DNA of 64,000 nt from Lactarius indigo (taxonomy: Eukaryota; Basidiomycota; Agaricomycetes; Russulales; Russulaceae). Both the position numbers and the translations under genes were made by a program. The notes beneath the pieces are model-generated. The model was not told the DNA's origin, ran no database searches, and saw nothing but the letters and a program-made list of their open reading frames with translations. This document shows positions 12,276 to 24,473 of this stretch, piece by piece (the stretch's first letter is position 1; every line of letters begins with the position of its first letter). The stretch is taken from assembly GCA_025766275.1 (NCBI GenBank), contig JAFKAC010000049.1:372001-436000 (forward strand). Reading direction: 5' to 3'.

Positions 12276-12865
12276 TTATAATTCAGAGGGTAGCTAGTTA
12301 GAAAAATTACAGTGTACTGTACCGGACTTTTCTCTTTTTGCTCTTGGCTCTATCTTAATTATTGTTTGATCACCTTGCTTGCCAAGTCGGCTGACCTCTC
12401 ATCTCATATTTCACAATACAACTAAGGGTACATAATAAACTGGATTTGGACAGAATTGAACATGCGGTCTGAACGTGAGTGCTGACATAACGACTTGAGA
12501 CTATGACGAGTATTACCGCTACACCAAAAGTTCATCTGTAACGTACACAACATTATTATACTTGAATAGACATGAGAGGTTTTCAACGTATAGGCACGCG
12601 GTGGCGCAGTGGCGCACCTCTTCGTTCATCCCAACTACCCACTCGTAATCAGCCGAGATCGACTGATATTTACTCTCTCCCACACTGATGATATCGCAAC
12701 ACGGCAGCTGCGAGGCAAGTACATCTTGAAGCGCTTCGCGAACACCAACACCGCGGGCGTCTTCGCTAGGGTGTGCCCTTCGATCCGCACGCGATAGGCC
12801 AAACTGACGAACGACGAGCGGCTGTGAGTACACGAGCCAGCGAGCTCCGGCGGGAATAGGCGCAA

Positions 12866-14017
12866 TCAACGGACGCTCCATTTCGACGCAGCACGCCATC
12901 CGTGTGCTCCATGTTTCCCACGACGTCGGCCCGCATCCGCTAGAAGGATCGGAAGAGAGAGGTAATCACGCCGCATCGCGAGCCAATAGGACGTCATGGT
13001 GCCGTTTTGGGTCGCCATTTGCGCGGTCAGTCCGACCAGACAGGCGTCTGGGGAAGGACGAAAGGGGAGACATCGAGAGCGCGAGCGCGAGGAGGAGGAC
13101 GTCGTGAGACATGCTTGCGATAGACGAAACGATGCAGAAAGTGGGTGGACGCCCGCTCGGGGGATAGGTAGGCATAGCTGTCGGACTCTGAGCAATTTTT
13201 TACCGCCCACGAGGCGATGGACATCTAGGGTATTTGTTTGCAGGTTGATAAACGCGAGCAATTCAGCGTCGATAAGAGTGCCTGTCACAATCCGCCACCG
13301 CCTCCTCGTGCTGTGACGGCTCCATGCTCACATAACAAGTGGCGCGGTTGCTGTAGAATACGGGTTTGGGGTGAGGTACCAGCTGCAGGATGCTGCAGCG
13401 GGGGAAGGTCCAGCGGGAGTTGTGCGCGTGAGGCAGCGGGAGGGCTATGCTCTGCTTTTGAGTGAGAGGGGATGCCCTACCAGAACAGAGAAAGGAAGTC
13501 AGGTCAGCTCGGTTGTGGGTCATCAAGATTGACACACTCACTCTTGCATAACGTTCCTATGGAGTTGATGTGGCCCCGGCTGCACTGTACGGAGACGAGT
13601 CCGTGTGAGTTCGAAGCGGAGCGGATTCCGCGCAGGGGTTAAGGGGGAGGTAAGCGAGGGAAAGAAGAGCCCGGAGCGAAGTTGGGGTGCCGACGGGGAC
13701 GAGGACCGCGGGCGAGCGGGGAGGAGGGCGCGGACTCGTACGGGTCGCCGAGGTCGGAGAAGGAGGACCCGGTGGTGTGGAAGGGGGTGGGGCCTGTGTG
13801 CGTCGAGCTGATCGTGCCGTTCGGGGCGGGGCTGAATCAAGAGGCCATACGAACAAAAGGAAACGAGATACGATGACGCACAAAAATACCACCCCCTCCT
13901 GAGTCCGGCGACGGGCGCGACGATCTGTGCATTCTCCAACGGCATCTTGAAGGTGGCTAAGGGAGCCGACGAGGTGGTTTGATGCGCGGCAGAGGACAAC
14001 GAATCAGAGAGCGACAA
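12866..14017 (-). pseudogene. Tom70-like TPR protein remnant
   Basis: The minus-strand segment near 13290-13370 encodes KPVFYSNRATCYVSMEPSQH followed by EEAVADCD, a strong match to the first TPR of fungal Tom70 mitochondrial import receptors (PVFYSNRAACY..Q.E..V.DCD). The next helix (IDAELLAFINLQTNTL, read in a shifted frame) resembles the following DAEYVKALNRRAxAL segment. A possible N-terminus starts near 14017. Frames change several times and no full TPR array could be assembled, so this is called a decayed copy; its limits are uncertain. Confidence 0.4.
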
Positions 14018-14328
14018 GGCAGAGACGACGAGGCAGAGACGATGGATTAGGGCTAGGTATTAGCGTATGAAGGTGGTCGAAATCCAAGTCGAAATCACTT
14101 AGCGGCGACGACTTGACTTGGGATCTAGGTGGCTGCGGTGGCGAAGGATTCGGTGAATGAGCACGGCCGAAACAGGCAGAAGTAGTCAATTTCGGGCCCA
14201 GAGCCCGAGCTAGCCTTACAACGCGAAGAGTTTTGAATCCAATTGAGAAAAAGACAACCGCAGGAGAGGACTGGGTGTGTCATCACGGGTAAGTGAACCT
14301 GTCCCACAGTCGGGAGTGCGGGTTTTGC

Positions 14329-14680
14329 CGGCTCCTGAAATTGTATGTGCGCACAAGTGTGCACATATAACCCAGCCACGAGCCATCCAGAAATTGCATG
14401 CAATTATAACTTGGACATGAGGGTTAGCCAGAAATGATATGCGCATATCATGCAGCCACAAGAGCCGTCCAAACATTGTATGTACTTACAACTCGGCCAT
14501 GAGACTTTCACAGGAATTACAAGCGCTTACAGCTGGGCTGCATGTGACCACGAGAATCATAAGCACTTATATGCCACATATAATAGTCCATTCGGAATCA
14601 CGGCCCAATACGAGCAATTGTTATTTCAAGATAAGTCCGAATCCGATTATAATCTCCGTAAGCTCTTTCGATTTTGGTAA
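14329..14680. repeat. Palindrome-rich repeat array 2 (about 40-bp degenerate units)
   Basis: Six units of about 39-43 bp follow one another from 14329 to 14573. Each begins with a GGC/AGCCA(C/T)GAG-like part and ends in a palindromic core: TGTGCGCACA, TTGCATGCAA, GATATGCGCATATC, TTGTATGTACTTACAA, TTACAAGCGCTTACAG, ATAAGCACTTAT. A trailing piece near 14645-14680 shares TTATAATCnCCGTAAGC with array 1. Confidence 0.6.
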
Positions 14681-14909
14681 GCACATAAAATTTTTATTTT
14701 TATTTGCTGATGTACCTGGGAAATCCGAGTGATTCGTAGTAGTGACCGCTCAGAGAATTATACTTCGAACGAACCACGGCGTTAGTAACCATCCCTCAGG
14801 CCTCATGTCCATACTATCCATGGCTGGCTCGGCGCTCAAATTGAGGAAACCGCTGACCACCCAGTCCTTCCACCCAAATCGATCTCACCATCACTGACCA
14901 CACATTCAT

Positions 14910-17900
14910 ATGTCGTCGGCCCACCCATCCGTCTCCCCTTCTAATTTTCGCCTCATCCTCGATGCATTCGATCACTACGCCACCCAGGTTGGCACAGACC
15001 TCACAAAGAACCCGCTCGCCGAAGCAATCCGACGCTGTGACTCTCCCAACGCTGTCCTCCAACTCCTTCAAGACAAGGCCCATGCATTCAAAGACTACCG
15101 AGATGGAGATCGCAAACTCATAAACTGGCTCAAACCGGTAGTCCAGGTCGTCCATGGATTCTCTGGTGTTCTTGGAGAGGCCATTAGATTCGTCAGTCGA
15201 ACACCTTCATTCCTGCCATTTGGATTTTCACACTTCTGACACCAGGTACCGTTCCCACCGGCAAGTGCAGTCCTCGTCGGTGTCGAAGTTCTCCTCACGG
15301 TGCGTACCCTCTATATAATCCATCTCTATCCTCCTGTTTCTGATCTCACAGTGATGTCTGGACACATCAGGCGGCCAGTGATGTCAGCTCGAGCTACGAT
15401 TCCCTCGTAGACTTGTTCGAATGCCTCGGAAATTTCCTCAAACGCCTTCAAATATACACTTCCATCCCGTTCACTCCTTCAATGACAGACATCATTGTAA
15501 AGATATTGGTTGAGCTACTCTCGGTGCTCGCGCTCGCCACTAAACAGGTTCAGCAAGGTAGATTGAGTAAGTGGGTTGTTGGGTCTAAGCTCTGGTAGCT
15601 CAACGTGATACAGAGAAGTTTGCAAAGAAGCTGCTAGGTAAAAGCGAAATCGAAGCCGTGCTGCAGAAGCTGGATCGTCTGACCCGTGAAGAAGCTCGGA
15701 TGATGGGAGCGCAGACTCTAGAAGTGGTGCACTGTCTCGTGAATAATGTGAAGGTGGTCATGGACGGTGGGTCACTGATATTCGGATCGATATTGATGTT
15801 TCCCCGAGCTGATATTTGGATAGACGGTAGGGCATCACTGGATGGGGTCAGGAATGTTCTGGGTATGTTACGGCCTGGGCCGTCCTATGTACCCAGGTGT
15901 TTTATGTGCCGGCTGACGACTTGTACCAGTCACGATGCAAGGGATAGCGAGCGAGATAAATAAGATGAAACGTCCGTCACCTCTTTGTTCTACCTCTTTT
16001 GATCGCTCAGACTGAATGTTTCATAGGTGATCAGCTGCAAAAGGACGCCCGAAGTTGGATCTCCCCTCCAGATCCGTCGAAGAATTACAACATTGCGTGT
16101 GAAGCTTACCAAACTGGAACGGCCATATGGTTCTTACAAGGCGCCGTCTTTTCTGAGTGGAACGCCAAGGGTACGCTGTTGTGGATTCATGGCAAACGTG
16201 TGTGTCCTTCTGTATCTTCTGTGTTATGCGCCCTGATGAGTTCCCTGATCCACAGCGGGATCGGGAAAAAGTATTCTCACGTATGTCGCTTCTCGTCATC
16301 GTTGCTTGGTGTCACTCAGGCTCTCCACTAGCACCGCGATCATTCGGGACATCGAGGGCCTGTGCGCAGCCGGATTGGCGTTAATGGCGTATTTTTATTT
16401 CGATTTTAGGGACAACGATAAGCAACACCGACGTGGATTACTGTCTTCTCTCCTTTGCCAGCTCTGCGCCGAGTCAGATCCTTGCTACGAAATTCTGTCT
16501 CGCCTGTATTCATCTCACGCCGCGGGGACACGAGAGCCCAGCGATAGCGCGCTTGCGCGGTGTCTAAAGGATATGCTCCGACTGGAAGGACAGCCGACAA
16601 TTTATATCATTGTGGACGCTCTGGACGAATGTCCTAACACGTCTGGGATGCCGACGCCACGTGAGAAGGTGCTGGAGTTTTTGGAAGATCTTGTCAATTC
16701 TCAGCTTCCAAATGTACATCTTTGTATTTCCAGCCGTCCGGAGTTCGACATTCGAAGTGTTTTTGAACCGTTGGCGCAGTTTCGAGTGTCGCTTCACGAT
16801 GAAAGCGGGCAGAAGAAGGACATCCTGGATTACATCAGCACTGTCGTCCATTCAGATAAGAAGATGCAAAAGTGGAGAGCACAGGACAAGCAGTTGGTAA
16901 TTGATAATCTATCTGAGAGAGCAGACGGAATGTAAGCAATCCCTGTGGACTTGTTGGACGTATTCGCTTACGAAAGCGGACAGGTTCCGGTGGGTCTTTT
17001 GCCAGCTAGAAACCCTGCGTCGTAGATTTCCTGGGACAATTCGGCACACTCTAGACAAGTTGCCTAAAACTTTGGACGAAACATACGAGCGGATCCTGCT
17101 TCACATCGACGAGGAGAAACCAGAACCTGCGTATAATCTGTTCCAGTGTCTAACGGTGGCTATACGTCCCCTTCGCGTTGACGAACTCGCAGAGGTTCTT
17201 GCCCTTCGAATTGACCCCGGACACCCTGTCGAATATCGTCCAGATTGGCGCCCAGAAGATTCACACGAAGCTGTCTTGTCAGCATGTTCCAGCTTAGTCA
17301 TGATTGTCGACGTCGATGGTTCACCAGTCGTGCAATTCTCACATTTTTCCGTGAAGGAATTCTTGACCTCCGACCGGCTCGCGACAGCCAGACCAGAGCT
17401 TTCCCGTTATCATATCGTTCCCCAACTTGCGCATACGCTCCTCGCTCGAGCTTGCCTCGGAGTCTTACTACAACTAGATGACAGTGTCGACAAGGACAGC
17501 ATCAAGAATCTTCCACTCGCCGTATATGCCGCGCGACATTGGGTTGACCATTGCCAGTTCGGAGATGTGTCGTCCAGCGTCCTGGATGAGATGGTGCGTC
17601 TTTTCGACCGGGACAAGCCACAGTTTTCCACGTGGATCTGGCTGTACGATATTGTCCATCCTTGGAAGGGACACGCATTCACGGCACGTCCGACGCAGCC
17701 AGAGACGACCCCGCTATATTATGCAGTACTCTGTGGATTTCCTGGCCTCGTAGAGCGCCTAGTTGGTATTTATCCGGAGGATGTCAATTCCGATGGTGGC
17801 CTCTATGGGACCCCCTTGCATACAGCACTCATCCGCGGACACATGGATATCGCGCTTTTACTCCTACAGCATGGTGCAGACGTTAATGTCCTAGACAAGA

Positions 17901-19618
17901 CGAACGAAGGGTGTACACTGCACGAAGCATCGCTGAGTGGGCGCGTCGACATTGTGCAGTTACTACTCGGATACCAAGCGGATGTCAACCTCCTGAACAG
18001 AGATCGTCGATCCCCACTCTGGATGGCGTCGTGGCAGGGAGAAGTCGAAGTCGCACGACTATTATTACAGAATGGCGCAAATGTCGAACCTCGTGATGTC
18101 CAGGGCCGGGCCGCGATGGACACCGCGTGTGCACATGGGCATCTAGAAATTGTACGATTACTGCTCGATAGTGGCGCCCAAGTAGACGCGCGAAACAATG
18201 ATGGCTGGACGCCTCTGGGCACGGCATCCCGGAACGGATACCCGGATGTCGTGGAATTGCTTCTCGACCACGGTGCTGACGTGAATTCGCAAGATAACGA
18301 AGGCTGGACCCCATTGCACGGAGCGTCGAATTTCGGGTTTCTCGAAGTCGTGAAGCTGCTCCTCGACCACGGCGCAGATGTCAACATCCGCGACTGCGAA
18401 GGCCAGACTCCCTTCCACAAGGCGTTGAAGGACGACCAACTCGAGGTCGTCCGTTTATTTCTCGCGCATGACACTGAACCCGATATCCTGAATGGGAGGT
18501 TCATGACACCCTTGGCCGTAGCATCATGCGATGGCGAGGTGAAGACTTCACGCCTTCTAATCGAACAGGGTGCCAACGTACACTCGAGCGACCACGAGGG
18601 CTGGACTCCCTTACATTTCGCATCACAAAACGGACATCTCGAAGCCGTTCGGCTGTTACTTGACCACGGAGCGGATGCTAATTCGCAGGAAGTTGACTTT
18701 TGGACTCCGCTACATAGTGCGTCGATGAATGGGCATGTCGAGGTTGCGAAATTGCTAGTCGAACGCGGTGCTGACGTTGACAAGAAGAACAAGAATCAAG
18801 AAACGCCACTGGACCGTGCCTCAACTAAAGAGATGCTCGAGATTATACGCTTCCTTATCAAGCGCGGCTCAGATGTGAATTCCCGAGATAGCAAGGAGTG
18901 GACACCATTACACACTGCGGCACGTGAGGGGCATCTGGAGGTGGTGAAGCTGTTACTGGAGTCTGGAGCGCAAATCGATGTGCGGAACAACGATGACAAA
19001 TCTCCGTTTGATCTGGCGTTGGCCAACGAGAAGCACGAAGTAGCGATGTTTCTGGCCGAGCGCATGGGAGTAGCTCTACCAGAAACAGCATCTCCGGGCA
19101 CGCTTACGGATGACGACGAGACTCCCGATGACGCGGAAGAGATGACGTTGCACACTGCATCAGACAGCGGACGCCTTGATGTCGTGCGAATGCTACTTGA
19201 TCGCGGGGAAGATGTCGATACTCGGAACAAGGTCTATGGGACGCCTTTGGACGTAGCATCGACTGCAGGACATTTGGAGGTTGTACGCCTACTGATTGAT
19301 CGTGGCGCAGACGTGAATTGTCGCGACCGCCGCGGTTGGACCCCATTGCACGAGGCATCTTATAAAGAACACCTCGACATCGCGCGGTTGCTGATTGAAC
19401 GTGGCGCCGATATTGACACGCTGCACCTATATCGCTGGACTCCACTGCACATCGCAGCCTCAAATGGGTACACCGAGATCGTGCAGCTACTGCTCGACCG
19501 AGGCGCTAACGAAAATGTGGTCAACTCCGACGGCAGGACACCGGCCCGAGAAGCAATGGCGAGTGGGCATCGTAGGATTGCGAATTTGCTTTCAAACCAT
19601 GGCGCGCGTGGGGTATAG
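14910..19618 (+). CDS. Goodbye-NACHT-ankyrin STAND (NLR-like) protein, copy 2, complete
   Basis: Ten exons: 14910-15191, 15246-15299, 15371-15566, 15614-15766, 15824-15862, 15930-15971, 16027-16197, 16256-16280, 16320-16931, 16984-19618, totalling 4,209 nt (1,402 residues) with every phase consistent. The N-terminal part (about residues 1-230) matches the fungal STAND Goodbye domain (DLTKNPLAEAIRRCDSPNAV; REEARMMGAQTLEVVH). NACHT: GKPGSGKS split by the intron at 16198-16255, Walker B IIVDALDEC, then CISSRPEFDI. A winged-helix-like stretch (IRPLRVDELAEVLAL) precedes about 19 ankyrin repeats reaching the C-terminus. Ankyrin repeats are the presumed ligand sensor; the Goodbye domain is the presumed effector or signalling end. 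The first donor is GTCAGT, weaker than the others. The start ATG is the first in frame upstream of the domain. Confidence 0.92.
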
Positions 19619-20384
19619 TGCTTCGGCGGACGTGATATCACTCAACGTATTCTGTATTATAACTGCCCTGTCTTCTCGGACTCCAGATTCGTGCCATGTG
19701 GTTCTGATTCGGTTTTTAGCTTTCACATACTTTGTTTTATGACTACAGATGCCGATAAGGTGCTTGCTATCAGTATTGTGTAACTATCATAGCATAAATA
19801 TGCGATGTTTCGTCCATCGTTATCAAATGTGTTTTGAGAACGCGCGAACAGTTAGGCCCCCAAGCTTGAAACCAATGCACTTGAATGGCTTGGAATTAGT
19901 ATGTATCGACTCGAAATCGATCCGTACAAACAACATCAGGAAAAACCTCCCGCGCTAGCGAGGGATAATTTGACTAAATTAGCGAAGATTAGTATAATTA
20001 GCTAAATTATCTCTATTTCGTTGCCACAACTAAATTAGTGCTAATTATCGATATTTTCGCGATATTTTCGTGGTATTCTCAGATAGGTTACCAATAATCG
20101 TGCTCTCAGATTCTCTCAGATTATCAATCATTATTATCTTAACCATTATCAAATTTTATTATAACTATCAAAGGAGCGACCAGGCACGACAGGCACAAAC
20201 AAACAAGCACGGAAATCAAAAAGGAGAGTGAGGGGAAAAGGTCAAATGTTTTTTTTTTTTTTGGGGGAATTTCTGATAATCACTGCTGATCATTAAAATT
20301 CACGTCAGTGATGTCGTTCAAAGGAGTACCATAGACTTACAGGGTATTATTGTTAACAGGTCTGTCGAAGCTGGAAGCACACTT
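19619..20384. other. Intergenic, AT-rich
   Basis: 19619-19740 is homologous to the 3' flank of copy 1. 19975-20165 is AT-rich with repeated CTAAATTA/GCTAAATTAT words. A poly-T tract lies at about 20249-20262. No gene seen. Confidence 0.5.
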
Positions 20385-22531
20385 TCATTCAAGTTCATCG
20401 AGATCAAGATCGGCAATTGGAAGAGTCGATGTCACGACTGTACCCCCCATAGTGCTACCACAGCACAGTCAGGACTACAACAGTCCAAGCGAAGGTAGCA
20501 GACTCACCTTGCTTGAGCATAAATATCACTCATCATGATGTGAAAAGCACGTTCTCGGTTGTTTAGGATATGCTTGAGAGTATTCATGTTGGTGAGGTAC
20601 ACATCCATGTAGGCATTTGCTGAAAATTCTGCTGTCTGCTGTTCGCCACCACGCCACTCATAAAGAGTGGCATAAAGCTAATACAGAGTTAGCATCATAA
20701 AAATAAAGTTTTACTTGACTCACTGCAGTTGCAACTAGAGCGACCATGGGCATTGGAACTTCCCGACTTACCACTCCATCTTCACCTTGGTACGTTGGGA
20801 AAAGATGGTGGAAACGAGCAACAAACGAAGTTGAACCACCCGTGAAATATAAGTCACGGATAACTGCAATGATTCGCGGGTTTCGATATGGGTGCGAGGT
20901 CCTCACAAGTCCAGTGATTCCCATGTTCTAGGAAGGTATCAGAAGAGCTCATCAAAAAGGATGGCACTTACACCAGGTGCCCCCAGGAAAATATAGTTGT
21001 AACAAGAAAGCTGCTTCCGAATCAATCGGGAAATTTCAGCCGCCGAACCGGTCGCAATTATTGGCGCCATGCTAACGGCGTTGCAACGCTCCTTGACCTC
21101 ACTATGGAAATGTGGAACTCGTGCACGTGACTGTCCATTAATTTGAGTGACATCATCTATAATATCATAAAACTTACCAAGGATATGAGCTTGGTCAGAT
21201 ATTCGTCGTCGACTTGAAGTTGGCATCGAACAATGCCTCCTCCGTGTCCATGACTCTCAGTGGCAGTAAGGAGAGCATCTCGAGTGAAGGCAAAAGCGAC
21301 AGTCGCGTCTGGGAAGGCATTGTTAAATAAGAGAGAAGCTCGAAGGTTCTCGATTGCATCCTGAACAATCCCTTGGATGAGTGGGCGCTGGCTGGTTAGC
21401 ATGATCTTGGTTGTGCTACCCACGAACACCAGATCTGTATCGATACGTGAGACAGGGGACACCGGCGACTCGGACATCACAGTCAGGGTCTGGTTTGGCG
21501 ATGGAGTACCAGCTATGTGTCGCAATGGTCAGCCAAAGAACGGACACTTAAAGAAAAAAAAAAAAAAAAACCTTTATCTGGGAGCTCAGCCAGGCGTGCC
21601 TTCGGTCCAGGTGTCACTGGCAGTATTGGTGTGGACGTAGGGGTAGCACCTGCAGGTGCATGGCTGCGGACACCGCCAGATGAGCCGGGGCTGTCGGTGC
21701 TCTGTCTGGAAGTCAGCTTCGCTGAGCGGGGCGTATCTATACCACCTGGTTCCTTCCAGGTGGGCCGCTGTGAAAGTGGGAGTCAGACTAAAGGATGTTG
21801 AAAAAAAAAAGGCGTACTTCAGTAGCCATAGCCTCAGAGAATTTTGCGGGGTTTCTGAGAGCAAGTTCAACAATCTGCTCGTTGTCGTCGTCATTGTCCT
21901 CAGATGCGCTGTCGTCATCATCCACATCAGGGTCGTGGAAGCATTTGGGGTTGGAATAGGAAGGAACGTGGACGGGGGGAGGAACATGACCAGAGGACGG
22001 AGCTGAAAAATTTCTGCTTGTTTGACGAACAAAGAGATTAGTAATATTCTCACTCACCACCTTGCCTCTCAACTCGTTTCCCCCTTATCGCACCGCCATC
22101 ATACCCTTGTTCATTTATTAGCTCGCTTTCCTGGGCCAACTTGAGTGGCATCGGACGACCATGGGAAGGACCTTTATCAACTTCAAGGTCAGTCTCATCA
22201 TCAATTGCCTTTGCGATTCACATACCAATAGTTCGGGTTTTCTTAGTGGTGCCCAACTGTGTATTCGAGGGTGTGGGTGTAACGACGTTGCTGGTGCTGA
22301 AGGTACGTTTCCCGCGTGCTTGCGATAACTGAATAAGACGAATTCCTCACTCCATGAAGTTGTAGACTTACTGGGTGGAGGAACCCGAATCGTTGTGTTG
22401 CCATTCGAACCCGTAGTGTTATCTTGGCCTGCCTGAGTTGCGGTTTGAAATGGAGTCTGGTCTTCATTTCGTCTTCCCTGTGTGTCTTCTGTCGGCACAC
22501 ACATCTGAGTACGGCGGGTTTGCGGGGCCAT
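20385..22531 (-). CDS. DUF6532-domain protein
   Basis: Ten exons on the minus strand: 22372-22531, 22226-22318, 22058-22171, 21818-22002, 21572-21767, 21178-21512, 20972-21130, 20724-20927, 20508-20677, 20385-20454; 1,686 nt, 561 residues, phases all consistent and no frame break. The first half is Ser/Thr/Pro-rich and acidic (DPDVDDDDSASEDNDDDNE). The second half is the DUF6532 domain typical of agaricomycetes: VRCQLQVDDEYLTKLI, SRLIRKQLSCYNYIF, YFTGGSTSFVARFHHLFP, EDGVVSREVPMPMVALVATA, LYATLYEWRGGEQQTAEFSA, ending MPLPIAD-like TLPIADLDLDELE. Function of the family is unknown to me. A poly-A/T run inside one intron (21554-21570) sits right at a GTTTT donor. Confidence 0.82.
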
Positions 22532-22752
22532 CTATAAAGATCAAAGCAAAGGTGATGATATCGAGAAAAAGGGAGTACTAATATGATTACTGAGTAGAGA
22601 CTGGAATTGGAATGGGGGATGGGGACGAAGGTACGTCTTCTTTATATCGATAATCTGCTGCGCTAACTGAAAAGTGTTAACAGTCTGGTAATTGTCCTCC
22701 ATTTGACGCTCACTTCTTTTCCTTCTACTACCACCCAGCCCGACCCACTGCC

Positions 22753-23049
22753 ATGAGCCGAGCACAAATTCACTGTCGCGGCTGCAATTGGGTGTTCACC
22801 CCTCGTGGCCTTTCCCAACACATCAACAGGACTCAACTTCCGAGCTGCCGTGCCCTGCGTACGGCTACACAAATCCCCACCACATGTCAAACTCGAGGGT
22901 CTAACTTAGCGTCAAACGCAGGTCCTGCATCATGGGACCATGACAAATTTGCTAACCATTGGGACGCTACTGGGCCTGCTGACTGTGAGGACGCCGCTGC
23001 CGAGTGTCACTGTGGGCATTTTAAGATGTTAAGGTGGCTTTCATGCTAA
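22753..23049 (+). pseudogene. Short zinc-finger-like protein start, probably a DNA-transposon ORF remnant
   Basis: An ATG at 22753 opens 98 codons starting MSRAQIHCRGCNWVFTPRGL and SQHINRTQLPSC, a C-x2-C..H..C pattern like the N-terminal finger of basidiomycete DNA-transposon proteins (Plavaka-like is my best guess). The frame stops at 23049 in AT-rich non-coding DNA, so it is a truncated piece or a small unrecognised gene divergently placed 221 bp from the DUF6532 start. Confidence 0.35.
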
Positions 23050-23676
23050 TTTAATAGAAAACATATTCCAAAAGTGTTTCAAAAATAAGTGCACAAAACA
23101 TCATGATTACATTCATAATATAGTCAGCAATGAGTTTAGGATGAAAGTACTTGATACACACTAATTACATTCACAATGAATCCAATCATATGATTCCCAT
23201 GTGCCCATCAAAGTAATTGACAATGAGTATGGATAATCTATCTTAAAGATATTGTGAAAAATATTTTCAATATTATTCAAATATATTCAAGTGCTTCACT
23301 GAGAAAATATCCGACACGAGACCCGATGTCGTGACATCGTGACTCAATAACATCGAGACTCTCGATATCGAGTCACATGTCCTGTTCAGAAGTCGGAGAG
23401 TAGTCGGAGTCTGTCGCCGCAGTCCGGAGGTCGCAGACAATCCGACGAGAGTCGTTTGGCAGTCAGACGACGAACCTGGAGCGGACATGGACACCCGACG
23501 CATGCTAGGAGGTCAACGTTCAGTGTCCAATCGGCTCTTCTGGATGACGCTCGACCGTTGGCACTGACCTCGGGTGATATGTCGGGCTCAACGTTGCGCT
23601 CCGGTGTCGAGTCTGTCGACCCCTTAACTGTACATCTATTTTCGCGCAAGCCTCCCACCGATCTCCAAGACTCCGT
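23050..23676. other. AT-rich then GC-rich spacer
   Basis: 23050-23285 is AT-rich with no coding signal. 23330-23370 holds GTGACTC..GAGTCAC and the perfect palindrome CTCGATATCGAG. No gene recognised. Confidence 0.4.
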
Positions 23677-24473
23677 CGACGCTCCTCGACTCGGAGCGAT
23701 CTCAATTCACCGACCCGGGTTCACCAGACATCGATGAGGACGCGTGTCAAAGTTGGGGACATTAAGTTCACGGCAGGTGGTGCCAGCTTGTCGTCCTCGC
23801 TAACCAGCTGGCAGGACATCGGCAGTGTTGTCACTGCCTTCAAACTAGTGGCAGCCACCATCAAGACGTGCCAGGAAGCGTGGTCGATGTGCGCGGATGC
23901 AGGCTCTCCGAGGACGACATCTACTTTGAAAATGTCTTGAGAATCGCTGGGTCGGCGCTGGTATGTGTTCACACCTTCTCCAGGTTTTAAACACGAAATT
24001 TTCTAGAGAACCATTCGTCCTCGCGTCCCAACAATTCCTACACCCCTTACTATCGCGACTGTCGCCGTCTCCCAAACGGTCTGCCCCTATCACAGACATT
24101 GTCACTGCAAGCAACATATCCGAGGTACATGGGAACCAACTCTACCAGCTTTAGTGGCATTAGACGAGGTGAGTCGGCCTTTGATCGTGAACTCCAGTTC
24201 ACCCATAACCTCTAGGATGCTCGCGCAGATGCTGCGTCGCTCAGGACTCTTCAAGCCTCGGAGCTCCAGGACTGGATCATTAGCAACAACGGGCTCGCCT
24301 TACCAGAGTCGAAGCGCAAGGACGGTACGTCGCAAATTCTGGACCCGGAACAATGTTAACGAATACTCATTGCACAGATCTCATTTTCAAGTCCCCCGAG
24401 TTCGCGCAAGTCTCCCAATCATCCATCGACGAAGAGGAGGGCTCTCATTGGACCTGGCTACTGTACAGTTAAG
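23677..24473 (+). pseudogene. Family X copy 1 (unknown function), frameshifted
   Basis: Homologous to the minus-strand copy at 37102-37753: SPDIDEDACQSWGH against SPDIDEDKLDNTYQGWGH; SSSLTSWQDIGSVVTAFKL then VAATIKTCQEA against SSSFTRWQEVGSVATTLKL then MAATIKICQEA; WEPTLPALVALDE against QEPTLP..VGLDE. After WGH a one-base change puts a TAA in frame (about 23760). Later exons read SELQDWIISNNGLALPESKR and IFKSPEFAQVSQSSIDEEEG with plausible introns, ending at 24473. I do not know the family's function. Confidence 0.5.

Noticed and set aside
17803..18792. Long minus-strand open frame (329 codons) under the ankyrin repeats of copy 2
   Set aside because: It is the antisense of repetitive ankyrin codons; stop codons are rare there by composition and the periodicity mirrors the repeats. 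A similar shadow lies under copy 1 (2375-2947).
21131..21177. A 21-nt intron at 21157-21177 in the DUF6532 gene
   Set aside because: Too short and gives the wrong phase; using the acceptor at 21131 gives a normal 47-nt intron and restores the conserved frame.
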